In this document: in pieces, positions 7,281-15,602 of the stretch
Position numbering within the stretch: the first letter of the stretch is position 1
Layout: each line of letters opens with the position of its first letter
Source: Nitrosomonas sp.
Lineage (GTDB): Bacteria; Pseudomonadota; Gammaproteobacteria; Burkholderiales; Nitrosomonadaceae
Reading direction: 5' to 3'
Length of the DNA: 35,234 nt
Assembly (NCBI RefSeq): GCF_019752415.1
Contig: NZ_JAIEME010000064.1
Location: forward strand, 1-35,234
The notes under the pieces: generated by a model
Told to the model about the DNA's origin: nothing
Seen by the model: only the letters and a program-made list of their open reading frames with translations
Database searches by the model: none
Position numbers and translations under genes: made by a program

Positions 7281-8047
7281 GGCGTTTTAAGTGTTGCGCG
7301 GATACTTTGTAAGTGAGTGCGGCAGATGGAATCCAGGATGCGAATATCCAGACCATAGCCGAGAAAATTAAAACCGGCCTGGATGCGTTGTTGCAGTGCT
7401 TCCGGATCCGGTTCGATGACATGAATGCCGCCGGGTTTGTTGGCGCGGCGGCCAGCTTCCAGAACTTGTGCGATGGCCGCTTGCACATCCGGGTGGTTGA
7501 GATCGCCAGGGCGTCCCATCGAGCCGGATAAATCATACGGGCCGATGATATAGGCATCGATACCTGGCACAGCCAGAATGCTATCAATGGCTTTGACCGC
7601 ATCGACATGTTCGATCATCACGACGATCACCGCATTTTCATCCAGCCATTGCCGGTAAGCCTGGAAACTGTTGCCATAGCCCTGAGCGCGTGCCAGGCCG
7701 ACGCCGCGTTGCCCGCGTGGCGGATAATACACACCATCGACGGCAGTTTTGGCATCAGCGGCGGATTTGATCATCGGCACCATCACGCCAGTTGCCCCGG
7801 CGTCCATGACGCGTTTGATCTGATCGGGGTGGTTTGAGGTCAGGCGCACGATGGCCGGGCATTGTTTGCCGTCCAGCACCTGGATGATGGATTGCACCTC
7901 GCTGAGTTCCAGCACGCTGTGTTCCATATCCAATACCAGCCAGTCAAATCCGGCTGCTGCCATGATTTCGGCAATCGATGGATGTCCCAGTGTGACCCAT
8001 GAGCCAATGGTTAATTCGGAACGGCTCAACCTTGATTTTAATGACAT
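7277..8047 (-). CDS. HpcH/HpaI family class II aldolase
   Basis: This 256-residue protein belongs to the HpcH/HpaI family, metal-dependent aldolases that join or split pyruvate and an aldehyde to give 2-keto-3-deoxy acids. The catalytic WLVLDMEHS (H43), the arginine of AIVRLT (R68), the metal ligand E146 in VVMIEHVDA, and D172 in IIGPYDLSGSMG match family positions. A ribosome-binding site (TAGGA) overlaps the stop codon of the upstream cytidylyltransferase, so the two are coupled. Known relatives include GarL, YfaU and HpaI. In this operon the likely role is synthesis of a 3-deoxy-2-ulosonic acid from pyruvate plus a sugar aldehyde; this is inferred from context, not motifs. Confidence 0.9.
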   Translation of the reverse strand: MSLKSRLSRSELTIGSWVTLGHPSIAEIMAAAGFDWLVLDMEHSVLELSEVQSIIQVLDGKQCPAIVRLTSNHPDQIKRVMDAGATGVMVPMIKSAADAKTAVDGVYYPPRGQRGVGLARAQGYGNSFQAYRQWLDENAVIVVMIEHVDAVKAIDSILAVPGIDAYIIGPYDLSGSMGRPGDLNHPDVQAAIAQVLEAGRRANKPGGIHVIEPDPEALQQRIQAGFNFLGYGLDIRILDSICRTHLQSIRATLKTP

Positions 8048-8055
8048 GATTATTC

Positions 8056-8805
8056 CTAGTAGCGGGTGAGCAGTGGATCTGATTCCATCAATTTCTCGAC
8101 ACGTGCGAGATCCGCCGGGGTATCCACCGCTTGGGTATTATATTCGGTGTGCACCATTTTAACCTGGAAGCCATGTTCGAGCAGGCGCAGCATGTCGACC
8201 GACTCCAATTGCTCAAGCGGCGTGGGTGTTAAGTTGGTGTATTGAAACAGCGTGGCACGGCGAAACGGGATAATACATACTTGCTTATACGCGGCGGTAT
8301 CGGCAAAGCCGGTTTTGGCCAATGTCGGGATCGGGCGGCGCGACATGTATAGGGCGTCGCCTTGTTGGTTCATGACTACTTTGATGGTGTTGACGTCCAA
8401 ATAATCGGCTTCGTGATCAATTTTGCGCACCAGATTGACGCAACCCAATTGCGGATCATGTTTAAACGGTGCCACGGCGGTATCGATCATGTTCGGGTGT
8501 GTCATCGGTTCGTCACCTTGCACCATGACGATCAGATCCGCTTCCAGTTGCGTGACGGCTTCGGCTACGCGATCGCTGGCGCGTTCGTGCGTGTCGGCGG
8601 TCATAATCACCTGCGCACCAAACCCTTCTGCGATTTGCCGGATTTCTTCATCGCAGGTAGCAATGTAGGTAGCATCGAGCGATTTGCTCATGGCGACGCG
8701 CTTATAAATATGTTCAATCATCGGGCGGCCCAATATTTTTGCGATGGGTTTGCCGGGGAAACGTGATGAACCCATGCGGGCGGGTATTACAGCGATTGTT
8801 CTCAT
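8056..8805 (-). CDS. KdsB-like CMP-sugar-acid cytidylyltransferase
   Basis: This 249-residue protein is a KdsB homologue, a CTP-dependent transferase that activates an ulosonic acid to its CMP form. The nucleotide-binding IPARMGSSRFPGKP is at 7-20, MVQGDEP at 94-100, and the C-terminal VDTPADLARVE matches KdsB. Where canonical KdsB has a HxSGTDR/ER segment, this protein has HERASDRVAEAV (about 73-84), an altered sugar-site region that suggests a substrate other than Kdo. It is the first gene of a six-gene operon containing an aldolase, dehydrogenase, epimerase and phosphatase. The housekeeping KdsB is probably elsewhere in the genome. Family is confident; altered specificity is inferred. Confidence 0.88.
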   Translation of the reverse strand: MRTIAVIPARMGSSRFPGKPIAKILGRPMIEHIYKRVAMSKSLDATYIATCDEEIRQIAEGFGAQVIMTADTHERASDRVAEAVTQLEADLIVMVQGDEPMTHPNMIDTAVAPFKHDPQLGCVNLVRKIDHEADYLDVNTIKVVMNQQGDALYMSRRPIPTLAKTGFADTAAYKQVCIIPFRRATLFQYTNLTPTPLEQLESVDMLRLLEHGFQVKMVHTEYNTQAVDTPADLARVEKLMESDPLLTRY

Positions 8806-9082
8806 TGAATTGTCGTGTGGTTGATTAATGTTTACGAGTATGAAAAGCTACACTCAAAAGTTACTTGCTGATTATCAGGTTTTTCTTGTTTCTTGAGCAA
8901 TACTTATTGTTAAATTTAACAGTTTTCTTGCATGCTGTGATTTTATCCCGGAGGGATATGGCCACGTTGCTGGTAATTGAATAATTGCAAGAGTAGAATG
9001 AGCGCGCTTCAAAGAGTCTTCTGTTTAAACTGGAAAAAATAATAGAGATGCTGCAAATCCTGAATATTTCTGAAATCCTGTC
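8806..9082. other. Divergent intergenic region between the sugar-acid operon and the glycan cluster
   Basis: This 277-bp AT-rich gap separates two outward-reading clusters and should hold both promoters. I see no convincing sigma-70 pair, operator or open reading frame, and no known RNA motif. The length is more than two minimal promoters need, so a regulator site is possible. Confidence 0.5.
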
Positions 9083-10354
9083 ATGGCTATGAAAGCCCTT
9101 TTCTTTCTTCGACATTATAACGATATTGATCATGTTACTCCGGTCATTTACAAGTGGATTGGATCGGGTCACCAATGTGATGTGGTACTGATTGGTTCAA
9201 CGCAATTCCGTCGTGATTTTCGCATTAAATATTTAAGCCAACTCGAAGGTGTGCGTGTCGCGCATATGAAGGAGTTGTTTCCGCTGGCTGAGTATTTAAA
9301 ATGGCGCTTGCAAATGCTGATGTTGACGCGCAATGTCCGGCGCATAAAAATGATAGGTCGGCTGGCGGAGAAACTTGCCGGTCGTTTTGATGAAAAACAG
9401 CGCGAGCCGTTATGGCGGTATACCGCTGAATTCCTGTTGAACAGATGTTTTGGTGATGCGGGCAAGGGGGTTGTGGCGTTTGACTGGATTGAACGGAATT
9501 CGGTGATTTGTGTGGAATGGGTTGAAGTAGTGGTAGCGATGGCAAAAGAAAGGGGTCTCGGGACGGTATCCTTGCCGCATGGCGACAGTCCGCATGCCAG
9601 TCAATTGATTCGCCGGGGTGAAAGACACTTGAAGCCCGATATTACATTTTCGGCAGCTAAGATATTTGATCGGGTGGTGGTGCCCAATGAGTTATGCTCC
9701 GTCCGTTTCCGTCCATTTCTGGAGGGCAATCAACTTGCCGTATTAGGCTCACCGAGATATTGTGAAGAGTGGCTAAAAATACTTGCCGGATTGATGCCGC
9801 CTTCGCCACTTGTCCGTTCGGATAGCCGCCTTAAAATTGTCATGTTCCTAAGAAAATCCAACTTCACGACATTTTGGGAAGAAGTGGGTGAAGTGGTTCA
9901 TATGATTGCTGAATTTCCCGGTGTGGAATTGATCATCAAACCGCATACGCGGAGCGGTTGGAAACAATCACTGACCAAAGACAGTTCGATCAAGCAATTG
10001 CCGAATGTGCGTGTTGCAAGCGATGATGCACATTCGGTGCATTTGATGAATTGGTCCGATGTCATTATCGATTTGGCTACATCGGTGATATTCGAAGCCG
10101 TCAGGGCAAAAAAGCCGGTATTGGCAGCGGATTATTTGATCGCAGCTCGCTCGGCTGTGGCTTATTACATGCCGGAAACAGAGATAAAATGCCGCGATGA
10201 TGTGTATGAAAAAATCAATTATTTTTTAACCAATGGTTGTGATTCTTTCTATATTGAAGAACATCGGCAGCGCTTTTTAAAGGAAATGCTGGATTTTCCA
10301 GATGCTGATGTACTGCCCCGTTATGTCACGTTACTTGAGCAGTCTGCAAGTTGA
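9083..10354 (+). CDS. Probable surface-polysaccharide glycosyl- or glycerophosphotransferase (GT-B-like)
   Basis: I do not recognise a precise family for this 423-residue protein. It looks like a two-domain GT-B protein of the capsule-export/CDP-glycerol glycerophosphotransferase type. The N-terminal half contains SLPHGDSPHA. The C-terminal half begins a Rossmann-like strand at KIVMFLRKS, continues with GVELIIKPHTRSGW, and ends with DVIIDLATSVIFEAVRAKKPVL, a donor-site pattern seen in such transferases. There is no signal peptide or clear membrane segment. An ATG two codons later (9089) could be the start. It opens the plus-strand glycan cluster and stands opposite the cytidylyltransferase, which would suit an enzyme using a CMP- or CDP-linked donor, but that is speculative. 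Confidence 0.65.
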   Translation: MAMKALFFLRHYNDIDHVTPVIYKWIGSGHQCDVVLIGSTQFRRDFRIKYLSQLEGVRVAHMKELFPLAEYLKWRLQMLMLTRNVRRIKMIGRLAEKLAGRFDEKQREPLWRYTAEFLLNRCFGDAGKGVVAFDWIERNSVICVEWVEVVVAMAKERGLGTVSLPHGDSPHASQLIRRGERHLKPDITFSAAKIFDRVVVPNELCSVRFRPFLEGNQLAVLGSPRYCEEWLKILAGLMPPSPLVRSDSRLKIVMFLRKSNFTTFWEEVGEVVHMIAEFPGVELIIKPHTRSGWKQSLTKDSSIKQLPNVRVASDDAHSVHLMNWSDVIIDLATSVIFEAVRAKKPVLAADYLIAARSAVAYYMPETEIKCRDDVYEKINYFLTNGCDSFYIEEHRQRFLKEMLDFPDADVLPRYVTLLEQSAS

Positions 10355-10410
10355 ACTGTTTTGCTTTTCCACCTAATCAGAATCAAAGCTTACCCCACTA
10401 ACTTCAAAAA

Positions 10411-11187
10411 GTGATCATGATGCTGGCCAAAGATATATTAAACGAGTTGATTGTGGCAGCATATAAACTAAAAGGCGGGTATGCGGATGTACAGGTTAGA
10501 GATCAGCGCATTCTAATTTCAGTCGATCATTTGCGTACACTTAACCGCGCAAGAACGTATTCGATCAAGGAGCCGGATACGCTGGATTGGTTGGATAGCT
10601 TTGAGCCCAATTCCTGTTATTTTGATATTGGCGCCAATATCGGTCAATATTCCTTATATCCAGCCAAAAAATATGGCGACAAAATTCAAGTTTATGCGTT
10701 TGAGCCGCAAAGTAATAATTACTACGCGCTGAACAAAAATATTTTTTTAAATAACCTCAAGGAAAATATTTTATCGTATTGTGTTGCGGTTTCCGGGAAA
10801 AGTGAGTTTTCCAAATTGTATATCCCCAAATTTATTCCGGGCGGGAATCGATCGCAGTTTGGAAAAGAAGAAGACATTGAGAACTTGAAAATGTCAGCTA
10901 CGCACATCCAAGGAATGTTTGGTGTGACGTTAGATGATTTATGCAGTAAGTGGGGATTTCCTTATCCGAATTATATTAAGATCAATGTCGATGGCATCGA
11001 AATTTCTATTCTCAATGGCGCAGAGTCTGTATTGGCGCACCCGGCGTTGCGGTCTGTCATTATCGAGTTAGGTACTGATGAGGAACGGGCAAAAGCGATC
11101 GCTTTAATGGAACAAGCCGGTCTTGAAGTAAAACAGCGATCAACCCGGAACTGGGGAGAAGCATATCTGATTTTTGAAAGGAATTAG
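10411..11187 (+). CDS. FkbM family SAM-dependent methyltransferase
   Basis: This 258-residue protein matches the FkbM methyltransferase family, which O-methylates sugars or polyketides. The SAM-binding motif CYFDIGANIGQYSLYPA and the following VYAFEPQSNNYYAL are standard, and IKINVDGIEISILNGAE is the family's conserved late motif. The frame opens at GTG 10411, but ATG codons at 10417 and 10420 are equally plausible; no strong ribosome-binding site decides. FkbM genes in glycan clusters usually methylate the repeat unit or the chain end. Its position between a probable glycosyltransferase and a GT2 gene supports that. Confidence 0.88.
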   Translation: MIMMLAKDILNELIVAAYKLKGGYADVQVRDQRILISVDHLRTLNRARTYSIKEPDTLDWLDSFEPNSCYFDIGANIGQYSLYPAKKYGDKIQVYAFEPQSNNYYALNKNIFLNNLKENILSYCVAVSGKSEFSKLYIPKFIPGGNRSQFGKEEDIENLKMSATHIQGMFGVTLDDLCSKWGFPYPNYIKINVDGIEISILNGAESVLAHPALRSVIIELGTDEERAKAIALMEQAGLEVKQRSTRNWGEAYLIFERN

Positions 11188-11260
11188 CCTGCCGGTGCCT
11201 ATTTCGTATCGCTTCATGTTTTAGATAATCGGGCGGTTGCATGAACGCCTCCTACAATTT

Positions 11261-12376
11261 ATGAATACACCCGTTGCGCCTTCTGTTGATGTCATCATAC
11301 CTGTCTATAATGCGGCAGAGTTGACGAGACGGTGTATTGATTCTGCTGTCACTGTTCTGGGCCAGTCAATTAGGACTATTTATATTCAAGACGATGCATC
11401 AGACCCAGAGACTTGTGCGATGCTCGATAACTTGCGTTACCAGCAGCTCCATGTTCATCACGCGCCTGAGAACCAAGGGTTTGGTAAATCGGTCAATGAT
11501 GCGGCTGCTCGCTCGGATGCGGATTTTGTGCTAGTGCTTAATTCGGATACCGAAATTCACGAAAATTTCTTGCCATTGTTGTGCGAAGCTTTTGCAGATG
11601 ATGCGGAATTGGCGGTCATCAGTCCAGTACAAGATAATTTTTCCAGGTCTAAACTGGAGTGCTATCAACGGCGGTCGGGCGGTTATATTGCTACGTATCG
11701 CTTTCAGGGATATGCCTTTTTAATCCGGCGCGCATTATTTGTCGCAATAGGTGGATTTGATGCGCAATTTGGTCGAGGCTATTTTGAAGATACAGATCTG
11801 GGACGTCGATTGATTCAGCAAGGATGGCGTATGGGTGTGCATCCAGATGCATGCATCCACCATACTGGCGGCGCATCATTTGGACGTGGCCGGCCGTATC
11901 GGTTGTTGGCGCAACGTAACCGTGCATTATATCTTTCGCGTTATCCTGAAGCACGCCGCAATATTCTACTGGTTTCAGGCCCCTGCACATTGGCTGATTT
12001 ATCTGTGCAGCTGGCAGACTCGATTGATCAGGTGTTGCGGCAAGGTGGCGGCATTCATTGGCTGACACCCCTGCCATTACCTCAGTTATCTTGCTTGCAG
12101 ATGCGGAACGGTACGGCGAGCATTAAAATGGCAATCAAACTGATGCTGCGTGGACGGTCTCGCGTGGATAAGCGCATATCTGCAGTGTGGATTTTGCCGG
12201 GCGCACCCGTATTGTTGCAGATTCTATTGGTACTTTTTGCTCGTGTGCGTAAACTGGAAATACGGAAATGGGAAGCGGGGCAGTCTGAATTGGCTCAACG
12301 ATTGTCAGACCCGCTGCAGGATTTGTCAGAAAAGCCTGCTCTAAAACAGGTGATTACCAAACAAAGTTCAGATTAG
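11261..12376 (+). CDS. Family 2 glycosyltransferase
   Basis: This inverting GT-A glycosyltransferase is about 371 residues long. It opens with VDVIIPVYNAAE, has a metal-binding SDT at 95-97 (VLNSDTEIH), an acceptor-site YFEDTDLG at about 174-180, and a conserved HHTGGASFGRG. A TTG at 11237 would add eight residues; the ATG at 11261 is preferred because the family start begins just after it. The last 100 residues include a hydrophobic stretch (ILPGAPVLLQILLVLFARV) that may anchor the protein to the membrane. It lies between the FkbM gene and the ligase gene in the same direction and probably adds a rhamnose- or hexose-type sugar. Confidence 0.88.
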   Translation: MNTPVAPSVDVIIPVYNAAELTRRCIDSAVTVLGQSIRTIYIQDDASDPETCAMLDNLRYQQLHVHHAPENQGFGKSVNDAAARSDADFVLVLNSDTEIHENFLPLLCEAFADDAELAVISPVQDNFSRSKLECYQRRSGGYIATYRFQGYAFLIRRALFVAIGGFDAQFGRGYFEDTDLGRRLIQQGWRMGVHPDACIHHTGGASFGRGRPYRLLAQRNRALYLSRYPEARRNILLVSGPCTLADLSVQLADSIDQVLRQGGGIHWLTPLPLPQLSCLQMRNGTASIKMAIKLMLRGRSRVDKRISAVWILPGAPVLLQILLVLFARVRKLEIRKWEAGQSELAQRLSDPLQDLSEKPALKQVITKQSSD

Positions 12377-12448
12377 TTGCAATGTCAGAACTATTCCGAT
12401 TATTCAGACTTTTAAACGGCTTATTGAAAACAGTCCTCTATTGGTTTT

Positions 12449-13642
12449 ATGCCAGCTAATATTTCGCGTCAAGAATTGTTGATCAGGTTTGTGTTGGTTC
12501 TTGTCTGCCTGGGATTCTGGCGGAGCGAGGTGAATTTTGTTTCTTTCCCGTTGCTAGGAATAGCTTGGTGGTTAGACGGTGGTTTGTATCGATTGAATCA
12601 GACTATCAAAGAACCCTTTGTGCAAGCGATTCTTCTGTTATGTACACTTTTGCTCTTAGGGTTGTTATGGAGTGAACTGCCAGAGAATGGGCGAATGAAA
12701 TGGTTAAAGTACTTTAGCTTATTGATTTTCATTCCATTCTACTCTTTATTGAATAGAGAGCGCTTACCCTGGGCAATAGGTGGATTGGTAACAGGTTATT
12801 TAGGTGTTCTGCTTGTAGGGATCTATCAGTGGCTTGCGATGGGGGCTCAGGGTATTCCGCTCGTAGGCATGTCGTATTTGAGTTTTTCAGCCATGCTTGG
12901 GGTTGGTGCAATTGTAGCAGTTGGTTTTGCTGACATGAGTCAGTCCCGGAAACTAGGGATGTTGCTATGGATTGTGGCGCTAACGTTACTATTTATTCAG
13001 TTTCATCAGAATGGCAGAATTCTTCTATTAGCAACGCTAGTCGCTGTATTGCTTATGGCTTTTTTGCGCTACAAGATAGAAATCAGAAGATTCATAGGTA
13101 TTTTGATTTCTGTGTTGATAGTCGCCGCGATTTTTGCTTATAGCAGCCCTGTTTTTCAGGATAGATTAATTCAAGCTAAAAGTGACATCGAATTGTTACA
13201 GCAGGGAAATTACAGCTCCAGTCTAGGATATCGTCTTGCCATGTGGGATGTTGGGCTGCACGCTATCGCTGAGCGCCCCTTGTCGGGTTATGGAACAGGT
13301 GCGCCTGAGCGCTATTTCGACAATACGATTTTGACGTACAAAGATGGTATTTATAAGGATTTGCCGGGATTTCAGAAAACTTCTCATTATCATAATGATT
13401 GGATTGAAATTGGTATGCACATCGGTGTTCCCGGCATGCTGGCTTTACTGTTTCTGTACTGGGGTTGGTACCAGACATTTAAGAGAAACCGCTTAGCGAT
13501 ATTGGGTGCAGGACTGGTTAGTTATATTATTCTGGCAGGGTTTACCGATGCTTTTATTATTTTTAGCCGGACGCCGGTTCTTTTGCTGTTGATCACGGGG
13601 ATCACCATGAGCTGGCACAGACAAGAACCAGGGAGGATCTAA
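12449..13642 (+). CDS. O-antigen ligase / Wzy-type polymerase
   Basis: This 397-residue protein is very hydrophobic, with about ten or more predicted membrane segments and a large periplasmic loop around residues 240-320. It belongs to the Wzy_C/O-antigen ligase superfamily. The loop holds the usual LGYRLAMWDVGLHAIAERPL-type segment, followed by GYGTGAPE and HYHNDWIEIGMHIGVPGML, the conserved His-rich part. The family joins or polymerises lipid-linked glycans at the periplasmic face. Ligase and polymerase cannot be told apart by sequence alone. Its stop is 8 bases before the next methyltransferase start. No flippase gene is in the cluster, so export must rely on a gene outside this window. 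Confidence 0.87.
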   Translation: MPANISRQELLIRFVLVLVCLGFWRSEVNFVSFPLLGIAWWLDGGLYRLNQTIKEPFVQAILLLCTLLLLGLLWSELPENGRMKWLKYFSLLIFIPFYSLLNRERLPWAIGGLVTGYLGVLLVGIYQWLAMGAQGIPLVGMSYLSFSAMLGVGAIVAVGFADMSQSRKLGMLLWIVALTLLFIQFHQNGRILLLATLVAVLLMAFLRYKIEIRRFIGILISVLIVAAIFAYSSPVFQDRLIQAKSDIELLQQGNYSSSLGYRLAMWDVGLHAIAERPLSGYGTGAPERYFDNTILTYKDGIYKDLPGFQKTSHYHNDWIEIGMHIGVPGMLALLFLYWGWYQTFKRNRLAILGAGLVSYIILAGFTDAFIIFSRTPVLLLLITGITMSWHRQEPGRI

Positions 13643-13649
13643 GCATATT

Positions 13650-14621
13650 ATGCAGCCAGACCGAATTGGCACTGAAACAAGCTCTGCTTGTTATATGTGC
13701 AGTAAAGAGGGAGAGATATTGTATCGTAATCTGGTAGACCGGGTTTTTGGCGCGCCAGGAGAATGGACATTTAAAAAATGCACAGATGCCGATTGCGGTC
13801 TTGTCTGGTTAGATCCGAGGCCGAAGATTAATGAGATTGGCAAAGCTTACCAAAATTATTATACACACGGACACACAAACCATGCGCAGCAAACACGGTT
13901 GGCAAAAACAGTTCGCAGTTTTCTGCATGCCCTGAGCATTAGCTTGCTGGGGTTACGCAGCAAGCGCCGCCGTTATAAATGTATGTATCTGAATAAAATC
14001 ACACCAGGCCGGTTGCTGGAAGTAGGTTGTGGCAACGGGAAACGATTGGCGCGTATGCGGGATTTGGGTTGGGATGTCACAGGGCAGGAGATTGATCCAA
14101 TGGCTTCGGAGTATGTGCGTGAAGAGAAAGGTATTCCCGTGCATTTAGGGCCGCTTGAAACCATGGATACTCCCGGAGAATTTGATGTTGTGATTCTGAG
14201 TCATGTCATTGAGCATGTGCATGATCCGGTTGCTTTGTTGAGGATGTGTCACCGACTGCTCAAAAAGAATGGTTTATTGGTATTACTGACACCGAATGTT
14301 TTGAGCTATGGTCATCGCAGATTTGGGGCCGATTGGCGTGGGCTTGAATCGCCTCGGCATATACATCTATTTACCTGTAAAACATTGGTCCGGCTTGCTC
14401 AAAAATCGGGTTTTAGCAATCCAAATTCTTGGACGACACCGATCGGTGCTTATGGAATTGGTCAAAGTAGCTTACCATCAGCAAAAACTACAAAATCTGG
14501 ATGTCAGTGCATAACAACTCGTGATGTGTTGAGAGGATTCTGGTTTCAGTTTGCTGCTCACCTGGTTTTTCAATTCGATAAAAATTCCGGTGAAGAATGT
14601 GTGTTGATGGCGACAAAGTGA
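13650..14621 (+). CDS. Class I SAM-dependent methyltransferase
   Basis: This 323-residue protein has an N-terminal cysteine pair region (CYMCSKEG, then CTDADCGLVWLDPRP), probably a small zinc site, followed by a Rossmann methyltransferase domain. Motif I is LLEVGCGNGKRL and motif IV is FDVVILSHVIEHVHDP. This arrangement is common among sugar-modifying methyltransferases in O-antigen and capsule loci. The final 60 residues (after GFSNPNSW) look less conserved and serine-rich. It begins 8 bases after the ligase stop. The methylated position is unknown. With the FkbM gene and the decayed O-methyltransferase downstream, it suggests a glycan that is, or once was, heavily methylated. Confidence 0.87.
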   Translation: MQPDRIGTETSSACYMCSKEGEILYRNLVDRVFGAPGEWTFKKCTDADCGLVWLDPRPKINEIGKAYQNYYTHGHTNHAQQTRLAKTVRSFLHALSISLLGLRSKRRRYKCMYLNKITPGRLLEVGCGNGKRLARMRDLGWDVTGQEIDPMASEYVREEKGIPVHLGPLETMDTPGEFDVVILSHVIEHVHDPVALLRMCHRLLKKNGLLVLLTPNVLSYGHRRFGADWRGLESPRHIHLFTCKTLVRLAQKSGFSNPNSWTTPIGAYGIGQSSLPSAKTTKSGCQCITTRDVLRGFWFQFAAHLVFQFDKNSGEECVLMATK

Positions 14622-14659
14622 ATAATCCTATTCTGATCTGCTACTCCTAGGGAGAAAAT

Positions 14660-15074
14660 GTGGTCGATTCTCAATCTCCGGCTACTCATGATCTAAATGC
14701 GTTGATCGCTGTTAATCCGGAAATTGAGAGCTACATGCGCAGTTTATTAACGCAAGCTGACCATCTATTCTCGCAGAAATGAAAGATTTTGCATGGACTG
14801 ATGGTTTGTTTGATATTTGTTATAACGATGTGGATAAGGGCCATTATCCGGAGATCTGGCTTATGGACAAGCATCGGATACGCCCAGGCGGGCTTTATAT
14901 TGCTGACAATGTTTTGTGCGGCATGGCCGTGTAGCCTTAAAGCATTGCCAGGATGTTGTGCGTTGCTCAACAGAAGCAATTGTAGAACATAATCGGCTGG
15001 TATCTAGTGATCCGGGTTTTGATACATTTATTAATCCAATACGTGATGGCGTTATTGTTGCGAGAAAGAAATGA
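14660..15074 (+). pseudogene. Remnant of a family 3 O-methyltransferase
   Basis: From GTG 14660, preceded by GGGAG, the sequence reads VVDSQSPATHDLNALIAVNP and stops after LLTQADHLFSQK. It resumes at ATG with MKDFAWTDGLFDICYNDVDK, then IRPGGLYIADNVLCGMAV and another stop. A shifted frame continues as RVALKHCQDVV through FDTFINPIRDGVIVARKK to TGA 15072-15074. These are the head, the FDxIFIDADK / LRPGGLIVADNVLWGGRV core and the tail of a catechol-type O-methyltransferase (Methyltransf_3). The SAM-binding middle, roughly 100 residues, is deleted, and at least one frameshift follows, so no active enzyme can be made. Confidence 0.8.
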
Positions 15075-15237
15075 TACTGGCTATACTCAAAAAATGGTAA
15101 CGAGCTGTTTGGATCTTCCGGCAGTATATTCTCATGGCAGTTTAATGGATAAATTGGTATAGTTAATAATCTCATTTGTACTAGAGCGAACCATTACAGT
15201 GTGCTTGTGTAATCCAATTTTTTAAGGAAAAAATAAT

Positions 15238-15492
15238 ATGCAAATTCATGTTTATGATACTTATGTTAAAGCTAAAGATGGACATACGATGCATTTCGAT
15301 GTGTTTACAGCCGTGAAGGATGATCAAAAAGCTGTTGAATATGCAAAGCAATGGCTTTCTACAATCGGTGAAGGGGACGCAATGGTCACCAGTAAAGAAT
15401 GTAGTTTCTGTCATAGCCAGAGCGCACCTGCAAATGTGACTGATGAGATCAACAAGAATGGTTTTTACATTTACAAGATGGAAGGTTGTTAA
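15238..15492 (+). CDS. DUF2024 family protein
   Basis: This 84-residue cytoplasmic protein belongs to the DUF2024 family of small proteins of unknown role. The opening MQIHVYDTYVKAKDGHTMHFDV and the C-terminal CSFCHS pair followed by FYIYKMEGC match the family pattern. The cysteines could bind a metal. An AAGGAAAAA ribosome-binding site sits 6-14 bases upstream of the ATG. It stands alone between a pseudogene and the IalB-like gene. No function is proposed. Confidence 0.85.
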   Translation: MQIHVYDTYVKAKDGHTMHFDVFTAVKDDQKAVEYAKQWLSTIGEGDAMVTSKECSFCHSQSAPANVTDEINKNGFYIYKMEGC

Positions 15493-15602
15493 TCATTGAT
15501 TGCCGATTGTAAGAAATTTGGAATTTAGAGATTAAAGATGCTGCATCTTGGCTCTGATCAATCACTGAAATCGTATCGACCATCCTACTCAAGGTTTCCG
15601 AA

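Noticed and set aside
12382..12464. Short open frame (MSELFRLFRLLNG...) just before the ligase gene
   Set aside because: It has about 22 codons, no ribosome-binding site and no recognisable family. It ends inside the ligase start and could at most couple translation.
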